A stretch of DNA of 13,374 nt, taken from Funneliformis mosseae. Its lineage: Eukaryota; Glomeromycota; Glomeromycetes; Glomerales; Glomeraceae. Where the stretch lies: assembly GCA_910592005.1 (NCBI GenBank), contig CAJVPP010002839.1, positions 1 to 13,374 of the forward strand, written 5' to 3'. Shown in pieces: positions 1 through 9,798 of this stretch; within the stretch, counting starts at the first letter, position 1; each line of letters begins with the position of its first letter. Under the pieces are notes generated by a model that saw only the letters and a list, made by a program, of their open reading frames with translations, searched no databases and was not told the origin of the DNA. Both the position numbers and the translations under genes were made by a program.

Positions 1-272
1 GATTCCTTGAGTAATTGTCTTAGTTTTATTTACCCTTTGAGATTTTATTTGAAGCTACGAAACCCAACGTAACAACGTGCTGATATCCCGTTGTCCGCAC
101 ATGCTACATTATAATTTTGTGCTATATTTATAAATAAATAAGATAACGTTAAACAAAATAAAGTATTACAAGTGTTACATACAGTATTACGAGAGTGAGA
201 GAAATTATAGAAAAAAAAATAAAAAAAAATTATTTTATATTTATATTTTATTATAATGGAATTTTGTAGTTC
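1..272. other. 3' flank of the helicase relic, no gene seen
   Basis: No coding region is recognised here. The segment lies downstream of the minus-strand helicase stop. Positions about 52-110 are clearly richer in G and C than anything nearby and contain short repeats of the form AACGT/ACGTTG. Positions 210-255 are almost pure A/T. If the helicase belonged to a Helitron, its 3' terminus with a small hairpin would be expected in this stretch when read on the minus strand, but I cannot identify a convincing hairpin followed by the terminal CTRR. Confidence 0.35.
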
Positions 273-738
273 TTAGTTTTTAGATATCATAGAAACTAAG
301 CGTTTTTCTTCATCTAACCATTTTTGTAGTCTTTTATACTCTTTAATACACTAAAGTCTTTTGAAATTAAATGGTTTAAAAAGTAGATCTTTAAGTGTAC
401 ATACTCATGAGATTGTTACAAAAAAAGACCTGCGGCAAACTCTTTATTCCTAAAATCAATTACGGTATTTTGTAATGTGAGACCTTGACTTTATAAACCA
501 TAATTGCCCATACAAGACGAACAGGAATTTGCAAACATGAACAAAAAACTCTGGATTTACCATTCCAGATACGTTGAATTGGTAGAATGGGTACAACTTT
601 TTCACCCTCTATGCTAGTGATTGTGAGACCTTTATAATTATCGAAAGAGATCAGAACTGCTATGAGAAGGGAAGGCGATCCTTGATCTTCTTGGAAAATT
701 ATATCTTAAACAGTTCCTATTGAACCATTGATTAGTAT
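273..738 (-). pseudogene. PIF1-like (probably Helitron-type) DNA helicase, C-terminal remnant
   Basis: Seen: three minus-strand frames join into the C-terminal part of a PIF1-like superfamily 1 helicase. The first frame (about 738 to 460) gives NGSIGTV, FDNYKGLTI, VVPILPIQRIWNGKS and QIPVRLVWAIMVYK. The second gives EFAAGL near 430-440. The third (about 413 to 273) gives LKDLLFKPFNFKRL and ends at a TAA at 273-275. Known for the family: NGxxGTV precedes motif V, and a WAxTVHKSQG block followed by a VAxSR block carries late helicase motifs. Here the HKSQG block is eroded to YKVKVSH, and a TGA (405-407) sits where the SR block should be. In-frame stops lie at 706-708 and 460-462, with at least two frameshifts. 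Inferred: a dead copy of a stand-alone PIF1 or a Helitron helicase. The Walker A region is not found. The open reading frame at 638-868 is in a different frame and is not the gene. Confidence 0.75.
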
Positions 739-3700
739 TATTAAACATTTTATTGTTAACATTGATTAAAAAAATTTTCATTACAGTAATAAATGCTCTA
801 GACTCACAATAGTTCCTGTTTTCTAGTATATATTGCATTACATTTATCCATTCATAATAAGATATCAAATATATCTATATTATTAAATATAAAGATATCA
901 ATACTCTATTACAATCAATTTTACCTTAGAAAAAAATTGGAATAGCTATTTTAAAATAAGACAATTATTTTTAAATTAACTAATATGTGATAACTAATTT
1001 TTAATAGAACTTAAAACCTTTTTCTCAAATAATTTCTTAATAATTGTCTTGAATAAATTTGCCTAAAATAGTTTGATCTTTTACAACAAATAGTTTTTAT
1101 TAACCCTATCTAATTAAATAGAATTAAAAATCAGTATATCATAAATAATTTTACTCCTTCTAAACATAAAATTTTATCATTTATAGATTCAACATTATTG
1201 GTAGAATAAGCCTCACTTTGAACCCCCAGACACTAATTATTACTATCTACTATACTTTAAAAAAACAATTTTTGAGAAATCATATAAAATAAATATCTAT
1301 AAGACAATTATTTTTTAATATTTCATTCTTAAAAACTATATCAATAATCTTAGATCTTTATTTAAAAAACAAAACACCTTCATAAAGTATTCTAGATATT
1401 CTTTTAATATAGATAATAGTACAATTCATTAATATACATCCAGATCAATCCAATGTGATAATATAGTTAAAAATAACCTTCTTTAGACTATTAACATTAC
1501 TTTTTTCACTTTTGTCAATTTAGAAATCTTTATTTATTAAAGAAAAATATCAAAATTATATCAGATACTATAAAAAATTCAATCTGATCTAATTGTTTCA
1601 TATATATTATCATACAGTACATTAGCTTATGTTACTATAAAGTTATTTATCAATTCTCCTGCTTTTTGTATGATCTTTAATTTATTTAAAAATAGTTTGA
1701 AAATGAAACTTCACTATTATTTTATACTGATAGTTTTTATAAATTTTTACCTGATTATATGGATACTATTTCATACCTCAGCTCTGCTTTTTTTTTAGTT
1801 CATAATAATATAGATATAGAATTTTCTATTGCTTTACCTAACTTTTCATTAAATTCCACTAATGCAGAAATTTTTGCTTTATTTTTAACCCTTTAATTTA
1901 CTTTCATAATTATAACTTAAATTTAAATGTATATATGATAGTTTAGCAATAATATACACTTTTAATAAAATTCAAAAATAAAACACTTTCCTTTATTTCT
2001 CTTTAATGCTTAAACTTCTCTTCAATATTTATTAGTCTATTATTTTTAAAATCATAAAAGAAAAAAATATTATATTTATACTTATTAAAGTTACTGCATA
2101 TTCTGATAATTATATAATAATAAAATTGATCAATTAGCTAAATCCTTCTTATATTCTATCCTCTTTTAATATTCCTTAATCATATTTCTTACTTTCAATA
2201 TATTCTCCTTTTTAAATATATGCCTATTAATATTACCTTTTGTCTCCTAATTAAAGACTTTATAGTTTAATACTCTTTAAAATGAAACAAGAAATATATG
2301 AATTTAAACTAACTATCATTTTACATTTTAAATTATTAAACTAGATTCCTCTAGTGAAACACCTTTCAAAAAATCAAGATTATATTGTAGAAAAAATAAA
2401 ATTCTTGTTAAAAAAACTACTCATATTAGAATTCTTAAAAACTGTACAACCATTCTTATATGATGATATGTGAAAGTATTGAAAATGCAATATATTAAAC
2501 AAATCTTTTGATCATATATAATTATATCCTTCTATCATACTATTAATAAAATATTATTAACAAATTACTTTCTTATTTAAAAACATAACTTTATATTTAT
2601 ACTTTTTAATTTGAATTTCCTTCTGAAATTTCTGCTCTTCTCTTCTCATTCCTTTTGAACACTAAAGCCTAATTCTTATAATATTATAATAATTGACTTT
2701 ATAAAAGATATTGTTCTCTCTTTCTTTTTTAAAATCATTGACTTATTTACAAACTTTTCTTTGATTATATATACTATTCTCTTCTCATTTTGTGATTTTC
2801 TTTTTGATCAAACTTATAATATTATCTAAAAATCAAGATGCAATCTCACAATTTCAAAAAAACATTCTCTTAATATTTCACAATATAGTAAAAAGAAAGG
2901 AATTTATGTCTCTTCAAATTATTTCTCTAAAAATAGCTTCACTAACATTTCTTCTCTTTTAACTATTTATAGTATAATCATTATTTTTAATTAAAAATTC
3001 TTATATACATGGCCGTCGCTGATCACTTTTCTTAATGCAATAATAATTATTTATCATATATTTTCTTTCTTTTAGTTAAATAGCAATAGTAAATCTACTA
3101 GTGATTATTACTGGAGCCTAACAGGTTAACTAGTTAGTCTAGTAAAATTTGAGTTTTTAAACTTTTTATTTTATTAGACAGCTTTTTTTATTTTTCTACT
3201 TCTATATCTCCTTAGAAGATTTTTATACTGATTATTGATTACATTAAATAAATAAAAGCATTACTATATCTTTAAAAAAAATCACTTAAAAAATTGCTTA
3301 TTATTATGTAAAAATAAAGTTACCTATAAAGACTTAAAATATAAAATTTAGTATAAAAATATTAATTATTTATGAAGTATGATTGATCAGTTAAAATATC
3401 ACTAAACTAATATTATCAAATTTAAGATATTAAAAGCTTCAAAATGAACTAAATTTTGTGAAATTTGTATTACTAAAAATGTATTTAGCTTATTAGATAA
3501 AAAATTTTATTATATTATATTATAAATTTAACTAATTATAAATCAATTTTATTATAATATTAATGAATTTTCTCTAATTATTCAATCATTTTAAATATTT
3601 ACTTTATTATATCAAGATGACTATAAATATATATTATAAAATTATCATACTTTATAAAAAAAAATATCAAATAAAAGTTTTTAAAAGTTATTACTTTTTA

Positions 3701-3800
3701 TTATAATTTTTTTTGAATTTTATTATATTTTTAAAATTATTTAAATTAATAATTTATAAAATAATCAAAAGTTACAATTATTAGAATTTTAAATTAAATC
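739..3800. other. Very AT-rich stretch without a recognisable gene
   Basis: About 3 kb of highly A/T-biased sequence without an open frame I can assign, apart from the doubtful helicase piece at 1140-1217. Two places hint at old minus-strand coding sequence. One, at about 1803-1889, reads ALVEFNEKLGKAIENSIS without stops. The other, at about 2590-2960, has the plus strand strongly pyrimidine-rich, so the minus strand is Lys/Glu/Arg-rich but broken by stops. A short G/C-richer island lies at 3009-3026. Given how far the neighbouring transposase has decayed, this stretch may hold further transposon relics below recognition. Confidence 0.4.
1140..1217 (-). pseudogene. Possible upstream piece of the helicase relic
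   Basis: A short minus-strand open stretch reads SEAYSTNNVESINDKILCLEG followed closely by VKLF. In PIF1-like helicases a segment ending in xxGAxVMLxxNLW lies just before the NGSIGTV block, and GVKLF could be its remnant. The gap of about 400 bases to the next recognised block is unexplained; it could be an insertion, an intron or coincidence. This is a weak assignment based on a short match in a region of skewed composition. Confidence 0.2.
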
Positions 3801-3804
3801 AAAT

Positions 3805-4240
3805 CAACCTATTTATCTGATCTAACCTGACTTGACCTAAAAATTCAGATCAGATTAGATCAATAGGTTAATCTAATCTAATAAAATTTAAGTCAACCAA
3901 TCATCATTCTTGAATAATAATTTTATCATTCTTAAACAATGTATTTATCATTTTTGAATAATATTTATTATTTAATTAGAATGATTGGTTATTATTTTTA
4001 TATATTATTTTATTATTCTTGAATAATAGTTTATTGTCTTTAAATGATATTTTTATCATTCTTGAATAATATTTATTATTCAATTAAAATGATTCGTTAT
4101 TATTTTTGAATGATATTTTATCATTCAAAAAGATGTATTTATCATTCTTAAATGATAATTTTATTAATCAGGTAAGATCAGATCAAGTAAAAATTTAAAT
4201 CAAGTCAGATTTTATTTAACCTAACCAAAACCAACCTGTT
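3805..4240. repeat. MITE-like repeat unit with internal ~108-bp repeats
   Basis: Both flanks are rich in GATCAGAT/AGATTAGATC-like words. TGACTTGA at 3828-3835 is inverted as TCAAGTCA at 4200-4207, followed inward on each side by a run of A/T and then a CAGATCAGAT or GATCAGATC word. These look like imperfect terminal inverted repeats. Between them (about 3900-4165) lies a repetitive core. The sequence starting TTATCATT at 3945 recurs at 4053 (108 bases apart) with few changes over about 55 bases, and ATCATT/GAATGAT words recur throughout. No coding sequence is seen. It could be a non-autonomous DNA transposon or a fragment of a larger one. The internal words match the palindromes of the array at 11.2-12.2 kb. 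Confidence 0.5.
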
Positions 4241-4822
4241 CAGAGCTCTAGCAATTATTATTTTTTATGTAAAATTTTATTCTTTTCAAATATGTATTTA
4301 ATTATATAATAAAAAACTTTTATTAAGTATAAAGTTTACTTTAAATTTCATAAAAAGTATGTAAATAAATCTTTATTATCCTTCTTTTTACTTATTTATT
4401 GCAACTTTTACTTTATCTTTTGATTTATTTACATATTTTTATGAATTAACAAATCATATAATCTATTTATATTATACTAAATCATCTATTAATTATATTT
4501 ATTTATTTATTTTATATTATTAATTATATCAATTTTATTTTTTAATAATATAAATATTATTAATATTACTAACTTTATTTTTATAATTTTTAATATTTTT
4601 ATTAATTTTATTACTTTATTACTTCATTTATATATTATTAACTATTTTTAAATATTACTTATTATATTTTTTTACATTTTATATTTATTATAGTGATTAT
4701 TATCTTAATTTTAATAAAATTTTATTATTATTTTTATGTTAAAAATTTTTTATCTGCAATATAAATTTTTTATTTAGTAGTGATTTTCATTAATTTAAAT
4801 TTTTTTCTCACAAAATTTTATA
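4241..4822. other. AT-rich spacer, nothing recognised
   Basis: Low-complexity sequence built largely of TTA, TAT and ATTT words. No open frame, inverted repeat or motif stands out. It is the upstream flank of the MULE relic, so the missing 5' terminal repeat of that element should lie in or before it, but decay and composition hide it. Confidence 0.4.
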
Positions 4823-7250
4823 ATGATAAGCTTAAATTAGAAATTATATGTTGAATATTTAAAAGATAAATACCTTAACAATAGCTACTCTTTAATTATT
4901 AAAGATGAAGGTTATGAATTTAAACAGTATAATAATAAAATTACAAAATTAAATAATACTTTACATAATACAATAAAAGGTTTTAAAAACTATTTAAATG
5001 AAATTATAGAGCTAAATTTTATTTTACTTAATAATTCAAATAATAATAATTTAAATTTTTCTGAAAATAATTTTAAGAAAACAAGTTGTTTAATTTATTA
5101 ATTAATTTTCATATAGAAGATATTTTTAATGATTGGCAATTAGTTGACATATTTATACATCAATATTATCTAGAAAGAGGATTTGAATATCAGATTTTTT
5201 ATAATAATAAAGACTTAAATAATTCTTTAATCATTTATTATAAATTATTTTAGTATTCATCAAGTAGTACTTATAAAACTAAAAAAAGGTATTGATTAAA
5301 ATTTGCATTATCAATATAATACTAATAAATAATAAGAATAGTATTGCAATTTTACATTTCTAAAACTGTATATCAAATAAAATGTATAACATCAAAAGTT
5401 GAATATAAAATAAATTAAATTCAAATTAAGTAACTCTTATTATTACTAAATATAAGCATTTTAATAGTAATATAATATAGAATTTAGAATTTTTTACAAA
5501 TTATAAGATAACATCTATTGTTTAATTAAAAATACTTAAAAAGTATCCAGAACATGTTATTTATATATAAGATGTTTATAATGCAATTTACTGTTTAAAA
5601 AAAAAACTGTCAAAATGAAAATCTTAATTCCAGTTTACTACTTAAAAAATTTTTAAAAAAATTATGATTTGCATTAAAAGATATTTATTTGATATATTAG
5701 TATAAAAAAACAATTATCAGATATTTTTTGAATGTCACTTTCTCAACAAGATTTATATCAATGATTTTATAATATAGTTTAAATGATAATACATATAAAA
5801 TTAACAAATAAAACATGTATTTAAGTGTTTTATGATAAGATTAATTATAGAAGATTTTGAAATATGGCTAATAGATTAATAGATAATAAACTTTCTACAA
5901 TATACATTTAGATTTTATAGTATTTAGCAAATATAACTAATAATATCATCTCAAAATATTTTAAACTGATTTAAAATTAGGTTTAATTAATGCAGTTTCT
6001 TATATTTTTCTAATAATACACCATTTTTATTACCTTTTTTACATTTGATAAGATATTATTAAACATCTTAAATCTAAGTTAGTCACAGATTTTCTTTTAA
6101 TTAATTATAAATTTATTTATGTAGAAATATATTAAGTATAAAATTATGTAAATAAAAAGGAAAATCTATAATAAAATCTTTCTAGTATATTATAACTATA
6201 ATAAAAATCATTATATACTAATAGAATTAATTGAGTGAAGTATTATATATTATTTTAGTTTAATGCTGATATTCAAAGTATTTAAAGTATTAAATTATTT
6301 AATGCTATTATAAAAGACTTTAAATTGTGCTAGTATTTTATACAATATTAAAAAGTAATTAATAAAAAATATAAACAATAATCTCAATATTATAAACTAA
6401 TTGATCTTAAAGCATAATAAATTACTGTTAGACTTCTTTAACATTTTTTTCTAATATTGATACAATTCTTATTATTTTTAACACCATTTATCTTATCTTA
6501 GTAAAAATTTCAAATTTTTCAAGCATTTACTTATAAAGGATATTTAATATTATTAATTTTCAAAATAAGTTTTATTAAAAAGTTTCAATTGTATACTTGA
6601 ATTAATAGTTTTTATAATATTTATTTTTACCATTAACTTACATTTTTATTATAGGACTTAAAAAATAATATCATTAATGATAATTTTATAGAAGAAAAGT
6701 AAATAAACACAAGTAATATTATAGTTATTTTTAAATGATATTAATGTGTTAAGTGTTATTAAAGTATTAGCAAAATATTATATTAGTGAAATTTTACGCA
6801 AAAAATTTTATCACTTTTAGTAGATAGTATTCATATCTATACTTATATAAAAACTATTATTAAAAGAAGGATAATCTGTTAACATTTCTAGTATACTATG
6901 CTTTATTCAAGTTTTGCAAAGTTTCACATTAGTATAATACCCAATAAATGATACAAAAATTTTATTTTAAATAAATTAAATGTTAATCTTAAAAGTTCTC
7001 CAATACTTACAATAATAAAATCACTAATTTTATCATTTTAAATAAATTTTACATTGCAGAATTTATATAATTTGTAAGAACTAAATAATAATATAATAGT
7101 CAATCAGAAAATTTTATAAAGAAATTGATTAGCATAATATTTTTAGTAACTAAAACTATTATTAATATTATCTTGAAAAATAATAAAAATAGCAAATTAA
7201 TTCAACTATAAACTATTAAAAGGGTTTATTACAGAATAACAAAAAAATTG
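4823..7250 (+). pseudogene. MULE/FAR1-type transposase, heavily decayed
   Basis: Seen: an N-terminal frame from ATG 4823 (one TAG at 4838, then open to 5101) leads into FIHQYYLERGFEYQIF near 5158-5205. YCNFTF follows near 5342, then LKKYPEH and DVYNAIY near 5535-5600. Further on come LNDNTYK (Asp codon 5785-5787), TDLKLGLINAVS (Asp 5968-5970), HHFYYLFYI, FNADIQSI (from 6259), LFNAIIKD, FQAFTYKGYL (from about 6514) and AKFHISIIP (to 6942). A final conserved stretch runs to about 7250. Known: FAR1/MULE transposases have an N-terminal zinc domain, a DDE core and a C-terminal SWIM finger. Here the SWIM region is at 6838-6885, with Tyr where the first two Cys belong. The frame is the same at every landmark from 5968 to 7222, yet 11 stops fall between 5968 and 6261 alone. 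Several single-base shifts occur before 5968. Inferred: cut-and-paste transposase, long inactive. Family assignment is from memory of glomeromycete proteins; I am confident of it. Confidence 0.8.
6838..6885 (+). other. Decayed SWIM zinc finger of the MULE transposase
   Basis: In the retained frame the residues are Y-T-Y, nine intervening residues including KRR, then C-stop-H. The SWIM pattern is C-x-C-xn-C-x-H, so the first two cysteines read as tyrosine (TAT) and the residue between the last Cys and His is a TAA. Each change is one transition away from the expected codon or close to it. The finger cannot bind zinc as encoded. Confidence 0.6.
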
Positions 7251-7285
7251 AAATAATAAAATTAATACTTAAGTGATGCTAAAAT

Positions 7286-7320
7286 GGAAGTTCTAGGGTT
7301 AAAACCCATAGAAAAGTTCC
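7286..7320. repeat. Imperfect inverted repeat (hairpin)
   Basis: GGAAGTTCTAGGGTT pairs imperfectly with AACCCATAGAAAAGTTCC around a short AA centre; the core GGGTTAAAACCC is a perfect palindrome. It lies just after the last recognisable transposase codons. It may be a terminator-like or transposon-end structure, or chance. Confidence 0.35.
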
Positions 7321-7674
7321 AATCATATTTTCAAAGTCTTCTAGCTATAAGAATCTACTATAGAATTTAAATCTCTAGCCTAAATTTGAGCAATTCCTGC
7401 TATCCAAATATTTGTATCAAATTGGCATTAATTTACACCATCAGATACTAAGAATAAATCTATCTGTTATAGCCTTTCTAGACTAATTTTAATCCTAAAT
7501 AATATATCAAAAAAAAATATACCATTCTGTTTGAATTTGAGATGAGGCAAGATTGGCAAGAACCAAAGGTTCAAAGCCAAGCTTGTAGAGTCTCTGCAAA
7601 CCTTCTATGTATACTATTATTTATAATATTCTAGAATTAATTCTAAAGCTGATTCATTATCATCTAGCATGATT
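7321..7674. other. Intergenic stretch between the MULE relic and the integrase cluster
   Basis: No open frame is recognised. Composition is less A/T-biased than the MULE relic, which suggests a change of element within or just before this stretch. TCTAGA-containing words recur (near 7478 and 7630, and again near 7743 in the next feature) but do not form a clear array. Confidence 0.35.
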
Positions 7675-7914
7675 AAATTTTGGTACTCATCTTATGTGGG
7701 TACCAGAAATTTATGTGTATTCACATTCATTTCTAAAAGTTTCTAGACTATATTCTAGTATATCCTTAATTTCTTAATATACAAAAAACAATTCTGGAGC
7801 TATTTACTTTACACAACTCAGAATTAAAAAAAATTGTATCTCTGATAATTCTAACCTCTGGGATACCAAAATTTCGAGTGGGATATCAAAATTCTGAAGG
7901 GAGTACCAAAATTT
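7675..7914. repeat. 240-bp unit with 14-bp perfect inverted ends
   Basis: AAATTTTGGTACTC at 7675-7688 is the exact reverse complement of GAGTACCAAAATTT at 7901-7914. The right end is built from three consecutive 20-base units (7860-7879, 7880-7899, 7900-7919), each a variant of GGGATACCAAAATTTNNNNN. The left end carries one further inverted GTACC word at about 7700. No gene lies inside. It could be a small MITE or the subterminal region of the larger integrase element whose first gene ends at 7922. I cannot define a target-site duplication. Confidence 0.55.
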
Positions 7915-7921
7915 TATTAAA

Positions 7922-8275
7922 CTAATTTTCATTCATTGGAGCCCTAAACCACAACCTCTGATAGTACTGAAAAACGTAAAACTCTTTTATATGAATAGGA
8001 CACAGACCAGAATATGATATAGTAAGCTTAACTGGTATTTTAAATTGATATGATTTATCCAATTCATGATTTTGAATTTCTAGAACTCTAAGTCTAACAC
8101 ATTCCTTATAAGAAGTAAGTCGCTTATTAGCTAATTTTTGAACATATTTCCAATAAATAAAATACCCTTCTTCACGCATACAAGATCTTTCACAAATTTC
8201 ATCAAAATAGTTGATAAATGGATAAGTATATTCACCATATATAATATAAATCTTTTTTTTCTTACACAGAATTAT
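7922..8275 (-). CDS. Unrecognised protein, 5' end missing (integrase-cluster gene A)
   Basis: An open minus-strand frame runs from an upstream in-frame stop (first open codon ends at 8275) to a TAG at 7922-7924. The internal ATG at 8177-8179 would give 85 residues. The codons upstream of it still read like coding sequence (TYPFINYFDEICERSC), so the true start is probably further upstream or lost, perhaps across an intron. The product is Tyr/Trp/Lys-rich, with WKYVQKLANKRL as a likely helix and a C-terminal part of probable beta strands (ending FYVFQYYQRLWFRAPMNEN). No zinc motif, signal peptide or membrane segment is seen. It is one of the few uninterrupted frames in the window. I recall similar sequences among repeated glomeromycete proteins but know no function. 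It points away from gene B at 8331, with about 55 bases of A/T-rich sequence between. Confidence 0.5.
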   Translation of the reverse strand: MILCKKKKIYIIYGEYTYPFINYFDEICERSCMREEGYFIYWKYVQKLANKRLTSYKECVRLRVLEIQNHELDKSYQFKIPVKLTISYSGLCPIHIKEFYVFQYYQRLWFRAPMNEN

Positions 8276-8330
8276 TTATTTAAATAAAACAATTTTATAA
8301 GTAATATATAGTAATAAATATATATATATA

Positions 8331-8729
8331 ATGAGCAATCAAAATCAAGCTACCCAAAAAGTTTTACCTGAAGTCAAGCCTACCTTCTAGCAGGATGAGC
8401 AAGCATTAATAAATATAGTAAAGGCAGGACTATATTATAGAAAGCCTAAGAATGGAAAATTCATGCAAAGCTATAAAGAAAGAGTCATGAAATTGCGTCA
8501 GTCAAAAGATTCTGAACAATATATAGTAGAATTAGACTGAACAATATTTACTAATGAGTGCAACTATCATTAAATTATGGATGATTACAAATCTTGGTAT
8601 GAAAGAGATTTAGAGATTCTTAATACCATCATAGATTTATATAAGTTATATTATAAATTAGCTAAAGATTATTTCATTAAGAAAGAAGATATTGATAATG
8701 AAGCAGAAAACTTTTTATCATCAATTTGA
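8331..8729 (+). pseudogene. Unrecognised helical protein, three in-frame stops (integrase-cluster gene B)
   Basis: From ATG 8331 one frame of 132 codons runs to TGA 8727-8729, interrupted by TAG (8388-8390), TGA (8538-8540) and TAA (8571-8573) without any frameshift. The frame is retained throughout, with charged, helix-rich content on both sides of each stop (for example YKERVMKLRQSKDSEQY and YKSWYERDLEILNTI), so this was a real gene killed by point mutation. A (TA)n run precedes the ATG directly. The protein has no motif I recognise; it is rich in Lys, Glu, Tyr and Ile and lacks membrane segments. Its stop codon abuts the stop codon of the integrase on the other strand (8730-8732) with no base between, which argues that the two genes evolved together in one compact element. 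Confidence 0.6.
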
Positions 8730-9798
8730 TTAGATCCATTGGGAAGGCAACTCAGTATCAGGAATAACCATCAATTCCTCTTTTACAAAAGATCTTTTTG
8801 GACCATTATTCTCATTATCTATTAGCCAGTATAAGACTGGCTGATTTTTTTGTACTAAAGATTTGCAAATATGATAAATCTAAGGAGACCAATTTATATC
8901 AGTAGCATGTTTTCTAGTAGGACCATATTCTAACTTTTCTGATTTTAAGAAGATATCTCACTAAATCATAATAGGATAAATAAGATTCGTTATATCCAAT
9001 AGGTCTTCTATGTTTTATAACTGGTTTAGCAATTATTTTCTTTCCATTAAGTGCTCTTTCTACTGCCTTATTAGGAAACATATCTATTAACTGAGTAGGA
9101 GTATTATTAAATATATAATTATTAATATGAAGACTTCTAATCCAATCTCTAGAACAATTTGATAAAGATAACAGAAAATTCATAACATCTTGCTGAATAC
9201 CAGAATGCTTTTCAAATTCTTTATAATCACATTCAGCTATAGCATATTATATTTTTACATCATGTTTAAGCAATAAACTCTTACAATCCCTCATATATTC
9301 CATCCCCTTATCTGAATTAAAACAATTCAGCCAAGAGAAAGGCTCTTTAAGATTATCATAAGTTTTTTGAATATTCTTAGCCATTTGTGTAGAAAATTTA
9401 TCAATCAACGCAAAACTATGTTGATACCTAATTGCAACATCTTTAATAACATCCCTATACTTGTAAATCTGATTACCTACTTTATCATGAAGTATAGGAG
9501 TAGTATCAGATTGGTGTACTTCATTTAAAAATTGTATATTATTAAAGAAAGCATACTAAATAAATCTAGGATGAGGTTTATGTATCTGATACATAGCCTG
9601 TCTATCAAGCAAATCCCTAACTTCGTTTAAACTAAAATCATACTTAACCTTTTTAGAGGCTTTGTGTAATTTTTTTACAGTCCTTTGATAACCCGAAGGC
9701 TGATAATAAATTTTGCACAAAGCTGAAGATACATCCATATTTTGAGCTTCGCCAGAATCTTTTGGAATAATAAGAATCAATGGGAGCTGAGCAGGCAT
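8730..9798 (-). pseudogene. DDE integrase of Polinton/Maverick type, decayed
   Basis: Read on the minus strand from ATG 9796-9798. The N-terminal part has IYYQPSGYQRTVKKLH and a following EVRDLLDRQAMYQIHKP block; this resembles the region before the catalytic core in Polinton/Maverick and Ginger-like integrases. The core keeps all three acidic residues: Asp in HQSD (9505-9507), Asp in SDKGMEYM (9310-9312) and Glu in AECDYKEFE (9232-9234). After the core come [18 protein letters not shown] and [10 protein letters not shown]. The end is a chromo/SH3-like segment with NWSP, PVLYWLIDNENNG and KRSFVKEELMVIP. Stops occur at 9556-9558, 9247-9249 and 8880-8882. One frameshift lies at an A-run (plus 8943-8946). 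Spacing between the last two acidic residues is 25, against about 35 in typical integrases, so an internal in-frame deletion is likely. Role if intact: insertion of element DNA ends into the genome. No polymerase or packaging ATPase is seen beside it. Confidence 0.75.

Noticed and set aside
638..868. Open minus-strand frame of 76 codons
   Set aside because: It overlaps the helicase remnant in another frame. The helicase motifs (NGSIGTV, FDNYKG) are in the neighbouring frame, so this is a shadow with an AT-rich extension.
3820..3900. Telomere-like AACCT/AGGTT words
   Set aside because: The words are irregular, occur in both orientations and are bounded by other repeat sequence; there is no tandem telomeric array.
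7540..7600. Possible tRNA, from GGTTCAAAGCC near 7568
   Set aside because: Only a T-loop-like word is present; I find no matching acceptor stem, D-arm or anticodon arm around it.
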